Origin: Propionibacteriaceae bacterium
Lineage (GTDB): Bacteria; Actinomycetota; Actinomycetes; Propionibacteriales; Propionibacteriaceae
DNA length: 57,426 bases
Direction: 5' to 3'
Assembly (NCBI GenBank): GCA_031262485.1
Contig: JAISHO010000007.1
Span: 1-57,426, forward strand
Notes under the pieces: generated by a model
Database searches by the model: none
What the model was told of the DNA's origin: nothing
The model's input: the letters and a program-made list of their open reading frames with translations, nothing else
Shown here: positions 26,020-34,854 of the stretch, in pieces
How positions within the stretch are numbered: position 1 is the stretch's first letter
Layout of the letters: every line of letters starts with the position of its first letter
Position numbers and translations under genes: made by a program

Positions 26020-29000
26020 ATGACTCATCCGTCCGCCAGCGGGGATCGTAGATCCTCGCTCACGACGCCGAGGAGAGGGGTGCGTGCGAGCCGGTGGTGG
26101 CCTGTCACGATTCTCGCCTCCTTCGCTCTGGCGTTATCCAGTGTCGCTGGTCTCAGCGGCATTGTGAGCCCGGCGCCGGCGGCTGCTGATGGTCCGGTCG
26201 TTTCCGGCCAGCTCGGCAGTCACGCGACACCGGGGTGGAGACAGTACGCCGATCCGACGTACAACGTCTTCTTCTATTCCGAAGAGGATCTGGGCATCAC
26301 CCTCGCTTCCGGATGGGAGTCTCTCTACCCGTCCGGCGCCGCCAAGGTCGATGGTTCCGGCTTCTACTTCTTCGCGCTCAACCGTTCCACCGGCCAGGCC
26401 GCCGTCCTCACGTACGACGCCTCCGGCCAGATCGTCAGCACGGACATCATCAACGGATTCAGCAACGACGGCGCGCAGCCGTTGCGCAAGCTGACCGGTC
26501 TGGCGACGCTCGGCAGCAATTCGTCCGAGGCGGCGAGCACGTGGCTGTACTTCACCCACGACACCGCCAACGCCAACGGCGTCTGGTCGATCACGCTGCA
26601 GAACACGACCCAGCAGGTCGAGCAGCGCGGTTCCCAGCTGGTTCAGGGCTTCACCTTCTCCAGCCGTGACGTTCGCGCCGACGCCGTCTCCGCCAACGTC
26701 TACGCCGACGTCCTCAACTCGAACGGCATCGTCGTCGGTTCCGTGGTCGCCGCCCGCACCGCCACCGGCATCGATCCGGCGTCGATCCAGGTCACGCCCG
26801 CGACCACGTCGCAGGCCAACCTGCTCGACGTCATCACGATGCAGTCGATGGCTCAGGCGATGGCTCGCCTCGAGGCCGACAAGCAAGCCGTTCTCTCGGC
26901 TGACGGCGGCCAGAAGTTCATCCTCGTCTCCGATTACGACGATCTGACGGACACGCTCTCCGAGACGGCCGCCTACGTTCCCGGTTCCTACCGGTGCGGC
27001 TCCGGCCCGATCAACGCTCGTGACACCTCGACGTTTGGCTGCCCAGCCCCTGGCCAATACCGCGAGATGACTTACATGAAGCGTTTTTTCGTGTCCAATG
27101 GCATGACGCTGGATCTCCCGCTCTCGCTGCCGAACCCGGCTCTGACGGTCGCGGGCGACACCACGTACGCTTCCGCCGGCACGATCGCCGCGGGCTCCTC
27201 GCTCGACGCCCTCATCGGCACCTATAACGTCTCTGATTTCGATCGCGATGGCGATGTCGATCTCAACGACATGGGCGCCGAAGGCTGGACGATCACCCTT
27301 CACGCCGCCGTTTACGAAGGCGCGTGGTATATCGCCCCGTCGTACGTCCTGGCCCCGCCGTCCCCGGCGACGACGACTGAGCTCGCCGTCAACGGCGGCC
27401 TCTCGCCCCAGGTCCTCGTCTCCATGCCGAAGCGCACGAGCCCCTTCGTGAGCACGACGACGCAGACGACCCGCAACACCACCCGGGCTTACGGCTACGG
27501 GTTCTCGCTGTCCTGCTGCGGCTTCGGCTACGGCGGCTACGGCTGCGGCTCCGACGTCCCGTCGACCTCCACCACGGTGGCCGGCGCCGTCAAGGACTGG
27601 CTGCCCTCGTCGATCGGTCGCCCCAAGGCGGATCCGAACGCGTCGGCCGACGCCCTCTTCCAGGTCAAGATCCGCGCTCATGAGAACGTGGTCTACGTTG
27701 ACAACGACGGCAACCCGATTTCTGGGGACGCCGGGAGCTATCTGACCGATCAGCTCAAGGAGATCGACGGCCTGCTCGGCGACGACTTCACCGTCACCAT
27801 CACCGATGGTGGCAACTCCGTCGTCGTCCGCTGGACGGACGAGAACGGCAACCCGCAGGAGAAGGTCATCGACGCTCCTGACGGCTACACCTTCACCAAT
27901 GTCGGTCAAGACGACGGCGTCGCCATCCTGACGGATCCGTCCGGCACGACGACGATCGTTCTGACGCCGGAGAACCCGCCGACGCCGCCGACCGAGCCGC
28001 CGACTTCGCCGACCCCGTCGCAGCCGGTCCCGCCGACTGAGCCGACTCCGTCGCAGAACACGCCGGCCCCGGATCAGCCGACCCACGAGGACTTCGTCTA
28101 CGTCGACCGCGATGGCAACACGGTTGTCGTCGAGGGCCCGACGATCGAGGACGGCGCCTTCGGCACGCCCGGCACGCCCGGCATCCCCGGTTACGTCGGT
28201 GACGACTTCACCGTCGTCATCAACGACGGCGGCGACTCCGCCACCGTGACCTACCCGGATCCCAACAACCCGGGCCAGAACATCACGGTCGTCATCCCGG
28301 CTCCGCCGGGCTACGAGTTCGTCGATGTCACGACGGACCCGTCGCCGAACAACCCGAACGACGGCTACTTCACCGACCCGTCGTCCGACACGGTCTTCGT
28401 CCTCCAGCCGGAGACGCCGACCAACCCGCCGGCTTCGCCGACGCCGACCCCGTCCAACCCGACGAGCCCGCCGTCCCAGCCCACGGAGCCGACGCCGAGC
28501 GAGACGCCGACGAACCCGCCGGCTTCGCCGACTCCGTCGCCGACCCCGAGCAATCCGGCTTCGCCGACCCCGACTCCGTCGCCGACGCCGTCGCAACCGG
28601 CCCAGGAGATCACCGACGAGTTGGTGGCCTACCGCATGGCCGACGGCTCGCAGGTTCCGGCCGACGTCGCCAACGCGCTGTTCACCCAGACCCCGCGTCT
28701 CGGCGACGGCACGCTCGGCTTCACCGGCATCGAGGGCGAGAACTTCACCGTCACCCTCAATGACAACGACGACGACGAGACGAACGGCGCCCCGTCGGTG
28801 ACGATCACGTGGACGGACGCCAACGGCGTTCCGCAGTCCCGCGAGATCCAGGCTCCGGCTGGCTACCACTTCGTCAACCCGGTCGACGACGGCTCCATCG
28901 AAGGCTTCATCTTCGAGCGCCCGGCCGACCGCACGACGATCTTCCTCGCCAAGGACAACGTCCCGCAGCAGCCGACGGCGGAGTTCATCCGTTACGTCAA

Positions 29001-32000
29001 CGCCAAGACGGGCGAGGAGATGAACCCGGCCGATTACACCGGTTCGCTCTCCGAGACCCCGAACCTCGGCGACATCCTCTGGGGTATCGCTGGCTACGAG
29101 GGCAACGACTTCACCTTCACCGTCTCGCCCGACGGCAAGGAACTGACCGTCTCGTGGGTCGGTCCTCTGTCTGAGGCCGATCAGGCGATAGAGCAGCGCA
29201 CCGTCACCGTCCCGGCTCCCGATGGCTATGTCTTCGGCGCCCCGGACAGCGGCGAGTCCGGCCCGGTCTTCACGGTCCCGGCTGGCACGACGGTCATCCC
29301 GCTCATCCCGGACGCGACCCAAGAGAACTTCGCTTACGAAGGTCCCGAGGGCCCGATGAACCCGGCCGATTTCCCGGCCACGGTCAACGGCACCCCGATC
29401 GAGGGTGGTTTGGAGCAGATCTTCGGCGAGATCGGTGACAACTTCACCGTCACCGTCAGCCCTGACGGCAAGTCCGCCGTGGTCAGCTACCCGGATCCTG
29501 AGACGGGCCAGACGACGACCATCGTCGTCACCCCGCCGGATGGCTACACCTTCACGCCGACGGTCGATCGCGGTCCTGACGGCCAGTCCGTCTTCCTGCG
29601 TCCGGCCGACACGACGACCTTCACGGTGACGAAGGACCTCCCGCCGCTCCCGCAGCGTGCGAACGAGGAGATCCTCTTCCAGCTCGAGACCGGTGAGTGG
29701 CTGAACCCGGCCCTCTTCCCCGGCTCGCTCGACCAGACGCCGCGTCTCGGCAATGATCTCTGGGGCATCTCCGGCCTCAAGGATCAGCCCTTCACGGCCA
29801 CGGTCTCCGAGGACGGCACCTACGCCACTCTGACCTGGAACCAGCCGGTCATCGACGCCGAGGGCAACCCCGTGCGCAACCCGGATGGCACCTGGCAGAC
29901 CGAAGAGCGCTCCGTGACGATCCCGGCTCCCGAGGGTTACCTCTACAGCCCGGTCATCGATGACAACAACGATGGCACGATCTTCGAGATCCCGCGTGAC
30001 CGCACGATCTTCACGCTCATCAAGCAGGAGCCGCCGGCCCAGCCGACGCACGAGGACTTCACCTATGTCGACACCGATGGCAACCCGGTTGTCGTCGAGG
30101 GCCCGACGGTGGAGAATCCTGACTTCGCCACGCCTGGCACGCCCGGCATCCCCGGTTACGTCGGTGACGACTTCACCGTTGTCATCAACGACGGTGGCGA
30201 TTCCGCCACGGTGACCTACCCGGATCCGGACAACCCCGGTGAGAACGTCACGGTCGTCATTCCGGCTCCGCCGGGCTACGACTTCGTCGAGGTCAACACC
30301 GATCCGTCGCCGAACAACCCGAACGATGGTTACTTCACTGATCCGTCGTCTGAGACGCAGTTCGTTCTCCAGCCCGAGCCGCCGGCTCAGGTCTCCACGG
30401 AGGAGAACTTCGCCTACGAGGGTCCTGACGGCCCGATGAACCCGGCCGACTTCCCGGCCACGGTCGACGGTCGTCCCGTCGACGGCGGCCTGACGGTCAT
30501 CCCCGGTTACGTCGGTGACAACTTCACCGTCACCTTCGGCGACGACCCGACGACGGTTCTCGTGACCTACCCGGATCCGAACGCTCCTGGCCAGACCATC
30601 ACGGTCGAGGTCAAGGCGCCGGACGGCTACCAGTTCACGACGATCGACCGCGGCCCGGACGGCCAGTCCGAGTTCCTGCTCCCGCCGGACACGACGACCT
30701 TGACGGTCGAGCCGATCACCCCGCCGGTGCAGGTCACCGACGAGAAGATCGTCTACGTCGGTCCGAACGGCCAGCAGATGGATCCGTCGGACTTCCTCAA
30801 CAGCCTCGGTGTCACCCCGCGTGACGCTGACGGTGGAGCTTGGGGTCTGTCCGGTCTCGAGGATCAGCCCTTCACCGTGACGCTCTCCGAGGATGGTTCC
30901 TCGCTCGTCATCACCTGGACCCCGGCCGATTCCACCGAGCAGCGCTCGGTGACGGTCCCGGCTCCGGCGGGCTACCTCTTCGACACGGTCACCTACGGCG
31001 AAGATGGCAACAACCTCTTCATCGTCCCGGGTGACACGACGACGATCACGCTGAAGAACGCTCCGGCTCAGGAAGTCGTCGTCTACCGCGTCGACTCGAT
31101 GGACGGCCAGATCCTCAATCCGGCTGACTTCCTCGACAGCCTCGGTCTGACGCCGCAGGACGCCGCCAATGGCGCCTACGGCATGGCCGGCTTCCTCAAC
31201 CAGCCGTTCACCGTCGAGGTGGCGGACGACGGCGCTTCCGTGACGATCCGTTGGACGGATTCCAATGGCGCGTCCCGTATGCAGACGATCCCCGCTCCTG
31301 AGGGCTACGCCTTCATGACGGTCGTCAACTTCGGCCCGGACGGTCGCGCCGTCATGGTCGACAAGTACGGCACGAACACCGCCAACGGCACGACGACGAT
31401 CCTCCTCACGAAGAAGGCGACTCCGGCTCAGGAGTACATCGCCTACGTCGATGAGGCGGGCAATGTCATCAACCCGGCCAACTTCAACGGCCTCGTTGGT
31501 GCGACCCCGGCCCTCGTGTCCAACCCGGGCGCGAACTACGGTCAGGTTGACGTCAGCGACTTCGGTCTCAACGGCGTCGAGGGCGCGAACTTCGTCGTCA
31601 CGCTTGATCCGGAGGGCAAGACAGTCGCCTTCCAGTGGACGACCTCCGCTGGGCAGACGCTGAGCCGCACCATCACGGCCCCGGCTGGCTACAAGTTCAC
31701 CAAGGTTCAGAGCAAGACCGATGAGGCCTTCACGTTCGCCGTTCCGACGGACACGACCCTCATCACGCTCGTTCCGGACAAGCAGCCGCCGCTCAAGGTC
31801 GCGATGCGCAAGACCTCCGACCCGGTCACGACCTCGCAGGTCGAGGCCAACCAGGAGATCACCTACACCGTCACCTTCACGAACAATGAGGGCTCGCAGG
31901 TCGTGCGAGCGGAGATCTGGGACAACCTCCTCCGCAGCGACTGGACGTACCCGGCTGGCCACTACGGTGTCCTCGAGTACGCCGACCTCATTGAGTCGTC

Positions 32001-32481
32001 GATCACGACGGCGTCCGGCTCGGCCATCTTCACTCACGAAGAGGGTTCGAACGACCCGATCATCCTGTGGACGACCGGTGCGGTCGCCCCGGGCCAGTCG
32101 GTGACGGTCTCCTACACGGTCAAGGTTCACGCCGATGTTCCCGGCAATGTCGCTCTCGACAACCGGATCTGGGGCAACGCCTACCGTGTGGCTCAGACGC
32201 AGAGCGCCGAGCTGCCGATGCTTCGTGCGGGCTCCGCTCCGGCCGAGGAAACCTTCGCGGCGATCGATTGCGACGCGCGGGATTCCGAGTGCGTGACGAC
32301 CCACTATGTCGATGAGACGCCGATCGAGGAAGAGGTCGAGTACCCCTCCTTCGTCGTCGACCCGACCCCGACCGCTCCGGCGGCTGAGGAACCGGCTGAG
32401 GCCGCTCCTGCTGCCACCGGTGGTTGGTTCAGCAGCTGGCTCACCAGCCTTGGCTCTAGCTTGTCCAAGGTCATCCGGTGA
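26020..32481 (+). CDS. Giant secreted repeat protein (2153 residues)
   Basis: Predicted surface or extracellular structural protein. Signal peptide about 1-56 (cleavage after APAAA). The N-terminal domain (about 57-490) includes YNVSDFDRDGDVDLNDMG (about 403-420), an EF-hand/dockerin-like calcium loop, and ends in a curious Cys/Gly/Tyr cluster SCCGFGYGGYGCG (about 498-512). From about 555 to 1930 there are eleven repeats of 105-135 residues, joined in the first part by Pro/Thr/Ser-rich linkers. A DUF11-like beta-sandwich (about 1930-2075, TYTVTFTNNEGSQVVRAEIWDN) follows, and then an acidic Pro/Ala tail ending GGWFSSWLTSLGSSLSKVIR. There is no LPXTG, SLH or lipobox, so attachment is unknown; the amphipathic tail may matter. 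Codon use is extremely biased towards a few C- and G-ending codons, which suggests very high expression, as for S-layer-like proteins. Two terminators follow directly. Confidence 0.82.
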   Translation: MTHPSASGDRRSSLTTPRRGVRASRWWPVTILASFALALSSVAGLSGIVSPAPAAADGPVVSGQLGSHATPGWRQYADPTYNVFFYSEEDLGITLASGWESLYPSGAAKVDGSGFYFFALNRSTGQAAVLTYDASGQIVSTDIINGFSNDGAQPLRKLTGLATLGSNSSEAASTWLYFTHDTANANGVWSITLQNTTQQVEQRGSQLVQGFTFSSRDVRADAVSANVYADVLNSNGIVVGSVVAARTATGIDPASIQVTPATTSQANLLDVITMQSMAQAMARLEADKQAVLSADGGQKFILVSDYDDLTDTLSETAAYVPGSYRCGSGPINARDTSTFGCPAPGQYREMTYMKRFFVSNGMTLDLPLSLPNPALTVAGDTTYASAGTIAAGSSLDALIGTYNVSDFDRDGDVDLNDMGAEGWTITLHAAVYEGAWYIAPSYVLAPPSPATTTELAVNGGLSPQVLVSMPKRTSPFVSTTTQTTRNTTRAYGYGFSLSCCGFGYGGYGCGSDVPSTSTTVAGAVKDWLPSSIGRPKADPNASADALFQVKIRAHENVVYVDNDGNPISGDAGSYLTDQLKEIDGLLGDDFTVTITDGGNSVVVRWTDENGNPQEKVIDAPDGYTFTNVGQDDGVAILTDPSGTTTIVLTPENPPTPPTEPPTSPTPSQPVPPTEPTPSQNTPAPDQPTHEDFVYVDRDGNTVVVEGPTIEDGAFGTPGTPGIPGYVGDDFTVVINDGGDSATVTYPDPNNPGQNITVVIPAPPGYEFVDVTTDPSPNNPNDGYFTDPSSDTVFVLQPETPTNPPASPTPTPSNPTSPPSQPTEPTPSETPTNPPASPTPSPTPSNPASPTPTPSPTPSQPAQEITDELVAYRMADGSQVPADVANALFTQTPRLGDGTLGFTGIEGENFTVTLNDNDDDETNGAPSVTITWTDANGVPQSREIQAPAGYHFVNPVDDGSIEGFIFERPADRTTIFLAKDNVPQQPTAEFIRYVNAKTGEEMNPADYTGSLSETPNLGDILWGIAGYEGNDFTFTVSPDGKELTVSWVGPLSEADQAIEQRTVTVPAPDGYVFGAPDSGESGPVFTVPAGTTVIPLIPDATQENFAYEGPEGPMNPADFPATVNGTPIEGGLEQIFGEIGDNFTVTVSPDGKSAVVSYPDPETGQTTTIVVTPPDGYTFTPTVDRGPDGQSVFLRPADTTTFTVTKDLPPLPQRANEEILFQLETGEWLNPALFPGSLDQTPRLGNDLWGISGLKDQPFTATVSEDGTYATLTWNQPVIDAEGNPVRNPDGTWQTEERSVTIPAPEGYLYSPVIDDNNDGTIFEIPRDRTIFTLIKQEPPAQPTHEDFTYVDTDGNPVVVEGPTVENPDFATPGTPGIPGYVGDDFTVVINDGGDSATVTYPDPDNPGENVTVVIPAPPGYDFVEVNTDPSPNNPNDGYFTDPSSETQFVLQPEPPAQVSTEENFAYEGPDGPMNPADFPATVDGRPVDGGLTVIPGYVGDNFTVTFGDDPTTVLVTYPDPNAPGQTITVEVKAPDGYQFTTIDRGPDGQSEFLLPPDTTTLTVEPITPPVQVTDEKIVYVGPNGQQMDPSDFLNSLGVTPRDADGGAWGLSGLEDQPFTVTLSEDGSSLVITWTPADSTEQRSVTVPAPAGYLFDTVTYGEDGNNLFIVPGDTTTITLKNAPAQEVVVYRVDSMDGQILNPADFLDSLGLTPQDAANGAYGMAGFLNQPFTVEVADDGASVTIRWTDSNGASRMQTIPAPEGYAFMTVVNFGPDGRAVMVDKYGTNTANGTTTILLTKKATPAQEYIAYVDEAGNVINPANFNGLVGATPALVSNPGANYGQVDVSDFGLNGVEGANFVVTLDPEGKTVAFQWTTSAGQTLSRTITAPAGYKFTKVQSKTDEAFTFAVPTDTTLITLVPDKQPPLKVAMRKTSDPVTTSQVEANQEITYTVTFTNNEGSQVVRAEIWDNLLRSDWTYPAGHYGVLEYADLIESSITTASGSAIFTHEEGSNDPIILWTTGAVAPGQSVTVSYTVKVHADVPGNVALDNRIWGNAYRVAQTQSAELPMLRAGSAPAEETFAAIDCDARDSECVTTHYVDETPIEEEVEYPSFVVDPTPTAPAAEEPAEAAPAATGGWFSSWLTSLGSSLSKVIR
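27690..31790 (+). repeat. Eleven tandem protein-domain repeats in the giant gene
   Basis: Each unit has the plan: x-YV-x-DG-x-NPADF ... TP ... GI-x-G-x-x-G-DDFTVT ... T-W/YPD ... VTVPAPDGY-x-F ... TTTI-x-L. Copies start roughly at residues 557, 685, 865, 987, 1105, 1218, 1345, 1461, 1575, 1686 and 1803. Copies 2 and 7 are nearly identical (GTPGTPGIPGYVGDDFTVVI in both), as are copies 5 and 8 over NFAYEGP and GPMNPADFPATV, which points to duplication or gene conversion of internal blocks. Confidence 0.8.
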
Positions 32482-32500
32482 TCAGTTGAAGGAAACTAAC

Positions 32501-32592
32501 TCCTAGCCTCTGCGCCCCCCTGAAGGCGGGCTAGGAATTCCCCCCGAAGCGGCGGCTGTGTGAGAGTGATCTCACTCAGCCGCCGTCCTTTT
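32501..32592 (+). terminator. Tandem terminators after the giant gene
   Basis: Stem 1: TCCTAGCC (32501-32508) with GGCTAGGA (32529-32536). Stem 2: CGGCGGCTG (32550-32558) with CAGCCGCCG (32577-32585), extended by TGAG/CTCA and followed by CCTTTT. Double termination fits a very strongly transcribed gene. Confidence 0.82.
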
Positions 32593-32640
32593 CTCCCCCG
32601 TCATGATGGTGATGTCAGACCTCGCCTCTAGAATCCACCC

Positions 32641-34758
32641 ATGAGTTCAGCTGAGGATTTCCGCTCGATCCACCGCCATGGGTTTCTCCGCGTCGCCGCC
32701 TGCGTCACCCCGGTGCGGGTGGCTGATCCTGCGGCCAACGTCGCCCACGTCGTCGATGCGGCCCGCCAGGCTGACGTGGAGGGGGTCGACGTCGCTGTCT
32801 TCCCCGAACTGTGCTTGAGCGGCTACGCCATCGACGACCTCGTCCTCCAAGACACCCTCCTCGAGTCGGTCGACGCTGCCGTCGGCGAACTCCTCGCCCT
32901 TTCACAGAGCCTTCGCACGGTTCTTGTCGTCGGCGCCCCTCTCGCCTGGCGCAACCGCGTCTATAACGCCGCCGTCGTCATCCATCGCGGCGAACTCGTC
33001 GGCGTCGTGCCGAAGAGCCACATGCCGACCTACCGCGAGTTCTACGAGCGTCGCTGGTTCGCGCCCGGCGACGACGTCGCCGACACGATCACCCTCGCCG
33101 GCCAGGCCGCCCCCTTCGCGCCCGGTCTCATCGTCGAGATCGCCGACGTGCCCCACGCCGCCTTCGCCGTCGACATCTGCGAGGACATGTGGGTGCCGAT
33201 CCCGCCCACCGCCCGGGCCGCCCTGGCCGGTGCGACCGTCCTGCTCAACCTCTCGGGTAGTCCCATCACCGTCGGCCGGGCCGACGACCGTCGACTCCTC
33301 GCCCAGTCGGCCTCGCTGCGCTGCCTCGCCGCCTACGTGTACGCCGCCGCCGGCGCGGGGGAGTCGAGCACCGATCTCAGCTGGGACGGCCAGACGATGA
33401 TCTTCGAACTGGGCCGCTCCCTAGCCGAGGGGCCCCGTTTCGCCGACGACGCCCAGATCACCGTCGCCGACATCGACGTCCAGAAGATTTGGCAGGAGCG
33501 CCTCCGCGTCGGCACCTTCGACGACAATCGACGCGCCGACGAGGATCGCCACACCAACTACGACCGTCTCAACTCCTTCTCCGTCGATGTCACCCTCGAC
33601 CCCCCCACCGCGGCGGGCGAGACCACCGGCACCCAGCCGGCCCACCGTGCCCTGCGTCGCCCCGTCGACCGGTTCCCCTTCGTGCCCGACGACCCGGCCC
33701 GCTTGGCCCAGGATTGCTACGAGGCCTACACGATCCAAGTCTCCGGGCTCATCCAGCGGATGCGTTCCATCGGGAGCCCCAAACTCGTCATCGGCGTCTC
33801 CGGCGGCCTCGATTCCACCCATGCGCTCATCGTCGCCGCCCGCGCCATGGACGCGCTGAAACGCCCCCGCTCCGACATCCTCGCCTTCACTCTGCCCGGC
33901 TTCGCCACCTCGACCATGACGAAGAGCTCGGCCCTCGCCCTCATGGAGGCGGTCGGCGCGACGGCGGAGACGATCGACATCACCCCGGCGGCCCGGCGCA
34001 TGCTGACCGACCTCGGCCACCCCTTCGCCGACGGCGAGCCGGTCTACGACGTCACCTTCGAGAACGTCCAAGCCGGCCTGCGCACCGATTATCTCTTCCG
34101 CGCCGCCAACCAGCGCGGCGGCATCGTCGTCGGCACCGGCGACCTCTCTGAACTGGCGCTCGGCTGGTGCACCTACGGGGTGGGCGATCAGATGAGCCAT
34201 TACGCCGTCAACACGGGCGTGCCGAAGACGCTCATCCAACACCTCATCCGCTGGGTCGTCTCCGAGCGCCTCTTCGACGACGGCGTCAACGAGGTGCTCC
34301 TGCGCGTCCTCGACCAGGAGATCTCCCCTGAGCTCGTGCCCCCGGCCGACGGCAAAACGATGCAATCGACGGAGTCGATCATCGGCCCCTACGCCCTGCA
34401 CGACTTCTTCCTCCACGAGACGCTGCGCCACGGCTCGCGTCCCTCGAAGACGGCCTTCCTGGCCTGGAGCGCTTGGCACGACCAGAACGCCGGCGCCTGG
34501 CCGCCCGGATGGCCCGAAGGCAAACGCGTCTCCTACGACCTGGCGACGATCAAGCACTGGTTGGAGTCTTTCCTGCGCCGCTATTTCGCCAACCAGTTCA
34601 AACGTTCCGCCTTGCCGAACGGTCCCAAGGTGAGCGCCGGGGGAACGCTCTCGCCGCGGGGCGATTGGCGGATGCCGTCGGACGCCTCACCGGCCGCCTG
34701 GCTGACCGAATTGAAGGAGAATGTGCCGGATGAACTCGAGCTCGACGGTGAATTCTGA
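32641..34758 (+). CDS. nadE: Glutamine-dependent NAD+ synthase
   Basis: The last step of NAD synthesis: ATP-dependent amidation of nicotinic acid adenine dinucleotide using ammonia released from glutamine. The 705-residue protein joins an N-terminal nitrilase-type glutaminase domain to a C-terminal synthetase. The glutaminase triad is visible as E56 (FPELCLSGY), K125 ([14 protein letters not shown]) and C180 (VDICEDMW). The synthetase P-loop SGGLDST is at 387-393, and the later [16 protein letters not shown] and [13 protein letters not shown] motifs fit. The length is usual for the actinobacterial glutamine-dependent form. It is transcribed after the giant gene's terminators and probably has its own promoter. 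Confidence 0.95.
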   Translation: MSSAEDFRSIHRHGFLRVAACVTPVRVADPAANVAHVVDAARQADVEGVDVAVFPELCLSGYAIDDLVLQDTLLESVDAAVGELLALSQSLRTVLVVGAPLAWRNRVYNAAVVIHRGELVGVVPKSHMPTYREFYERRWFAPGDDVADTITLAGQAAPFAPGLIVEIADVPHAAFAVDICEDMWVPIPPTARAALAGATVLLNLSGSPITVGRADDRRLLAQSASLRCLAAYVYAAAGAGESSTDLSWDGQTMIFELGRSLAEGPRFADDAQITVADIDVQKIWQERLRVGTFDDNRRADEDRHTNYDRLNSFSVDVTLDPPTAAGETTGTQPAHRALRRPVDRFPFVPDDPARLAQDCYEAYTIQVSGLIQRMRSIGSPKLVIGVSGGLDSTHALIVAARAMDALKRPRSDILAFTLPGFATSTMTKSSALALMEAVGATAETIDITPAARRMLTDLGHPFADGEPVYDVTFENVQAGLRTDYLFRAANQRGGIVVGTGDLSELALGWCTYGVGDQMSHYAVNTGVPKTLIQHLIRWVVSERLFDDGVNEVLLRVLDQEISPELVPPADGKTMQSTESIIGPYALHDFFLHETLRHGSRPSKTAFLAWSAWHDQNAGAWPPGWPEGKRVSYDLATIKHWLESFLRRYFANQFKRSALPNGPKVSAGGTLSPRGDWRMPSDASPAAWLTELKENVPDELELDGEF

Positions 34759-34769
34759 GAAATTCTCAG
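34755..34769. promoter_or_regulatory. 15-bp palindrome CTGAGAAATTCTCAG before the HSP90 operon
   Basis: A perfect odd palindrome overlaps the nadE stop codon and lies about 85 bp before the HSP90 start. It could be an operator of the chaperone operon or a weak nadE terminator; there is no T run. Confidence 0.35.
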
Positions 34770-34854
34770 GTACGATTCTTCACTTCTGCGTCTGATGGTG
34801 TAGTCAGGTAGCGTGAGGGAGCCGGGGGGTTCCCCGTCAATGAGAAGGAGCACC

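Noticed and set aside
26134-32304. Open frame of 2056 codons on the - strand, antisense to the giant repeat gene
   Set aside because: It mirrors the extreme codon bias and repeats of the + gene, has Arg/Asp/Gly/Val-rich composition and no SD or domains; the + frame has a signal peptide, ordered repeats and terminators.
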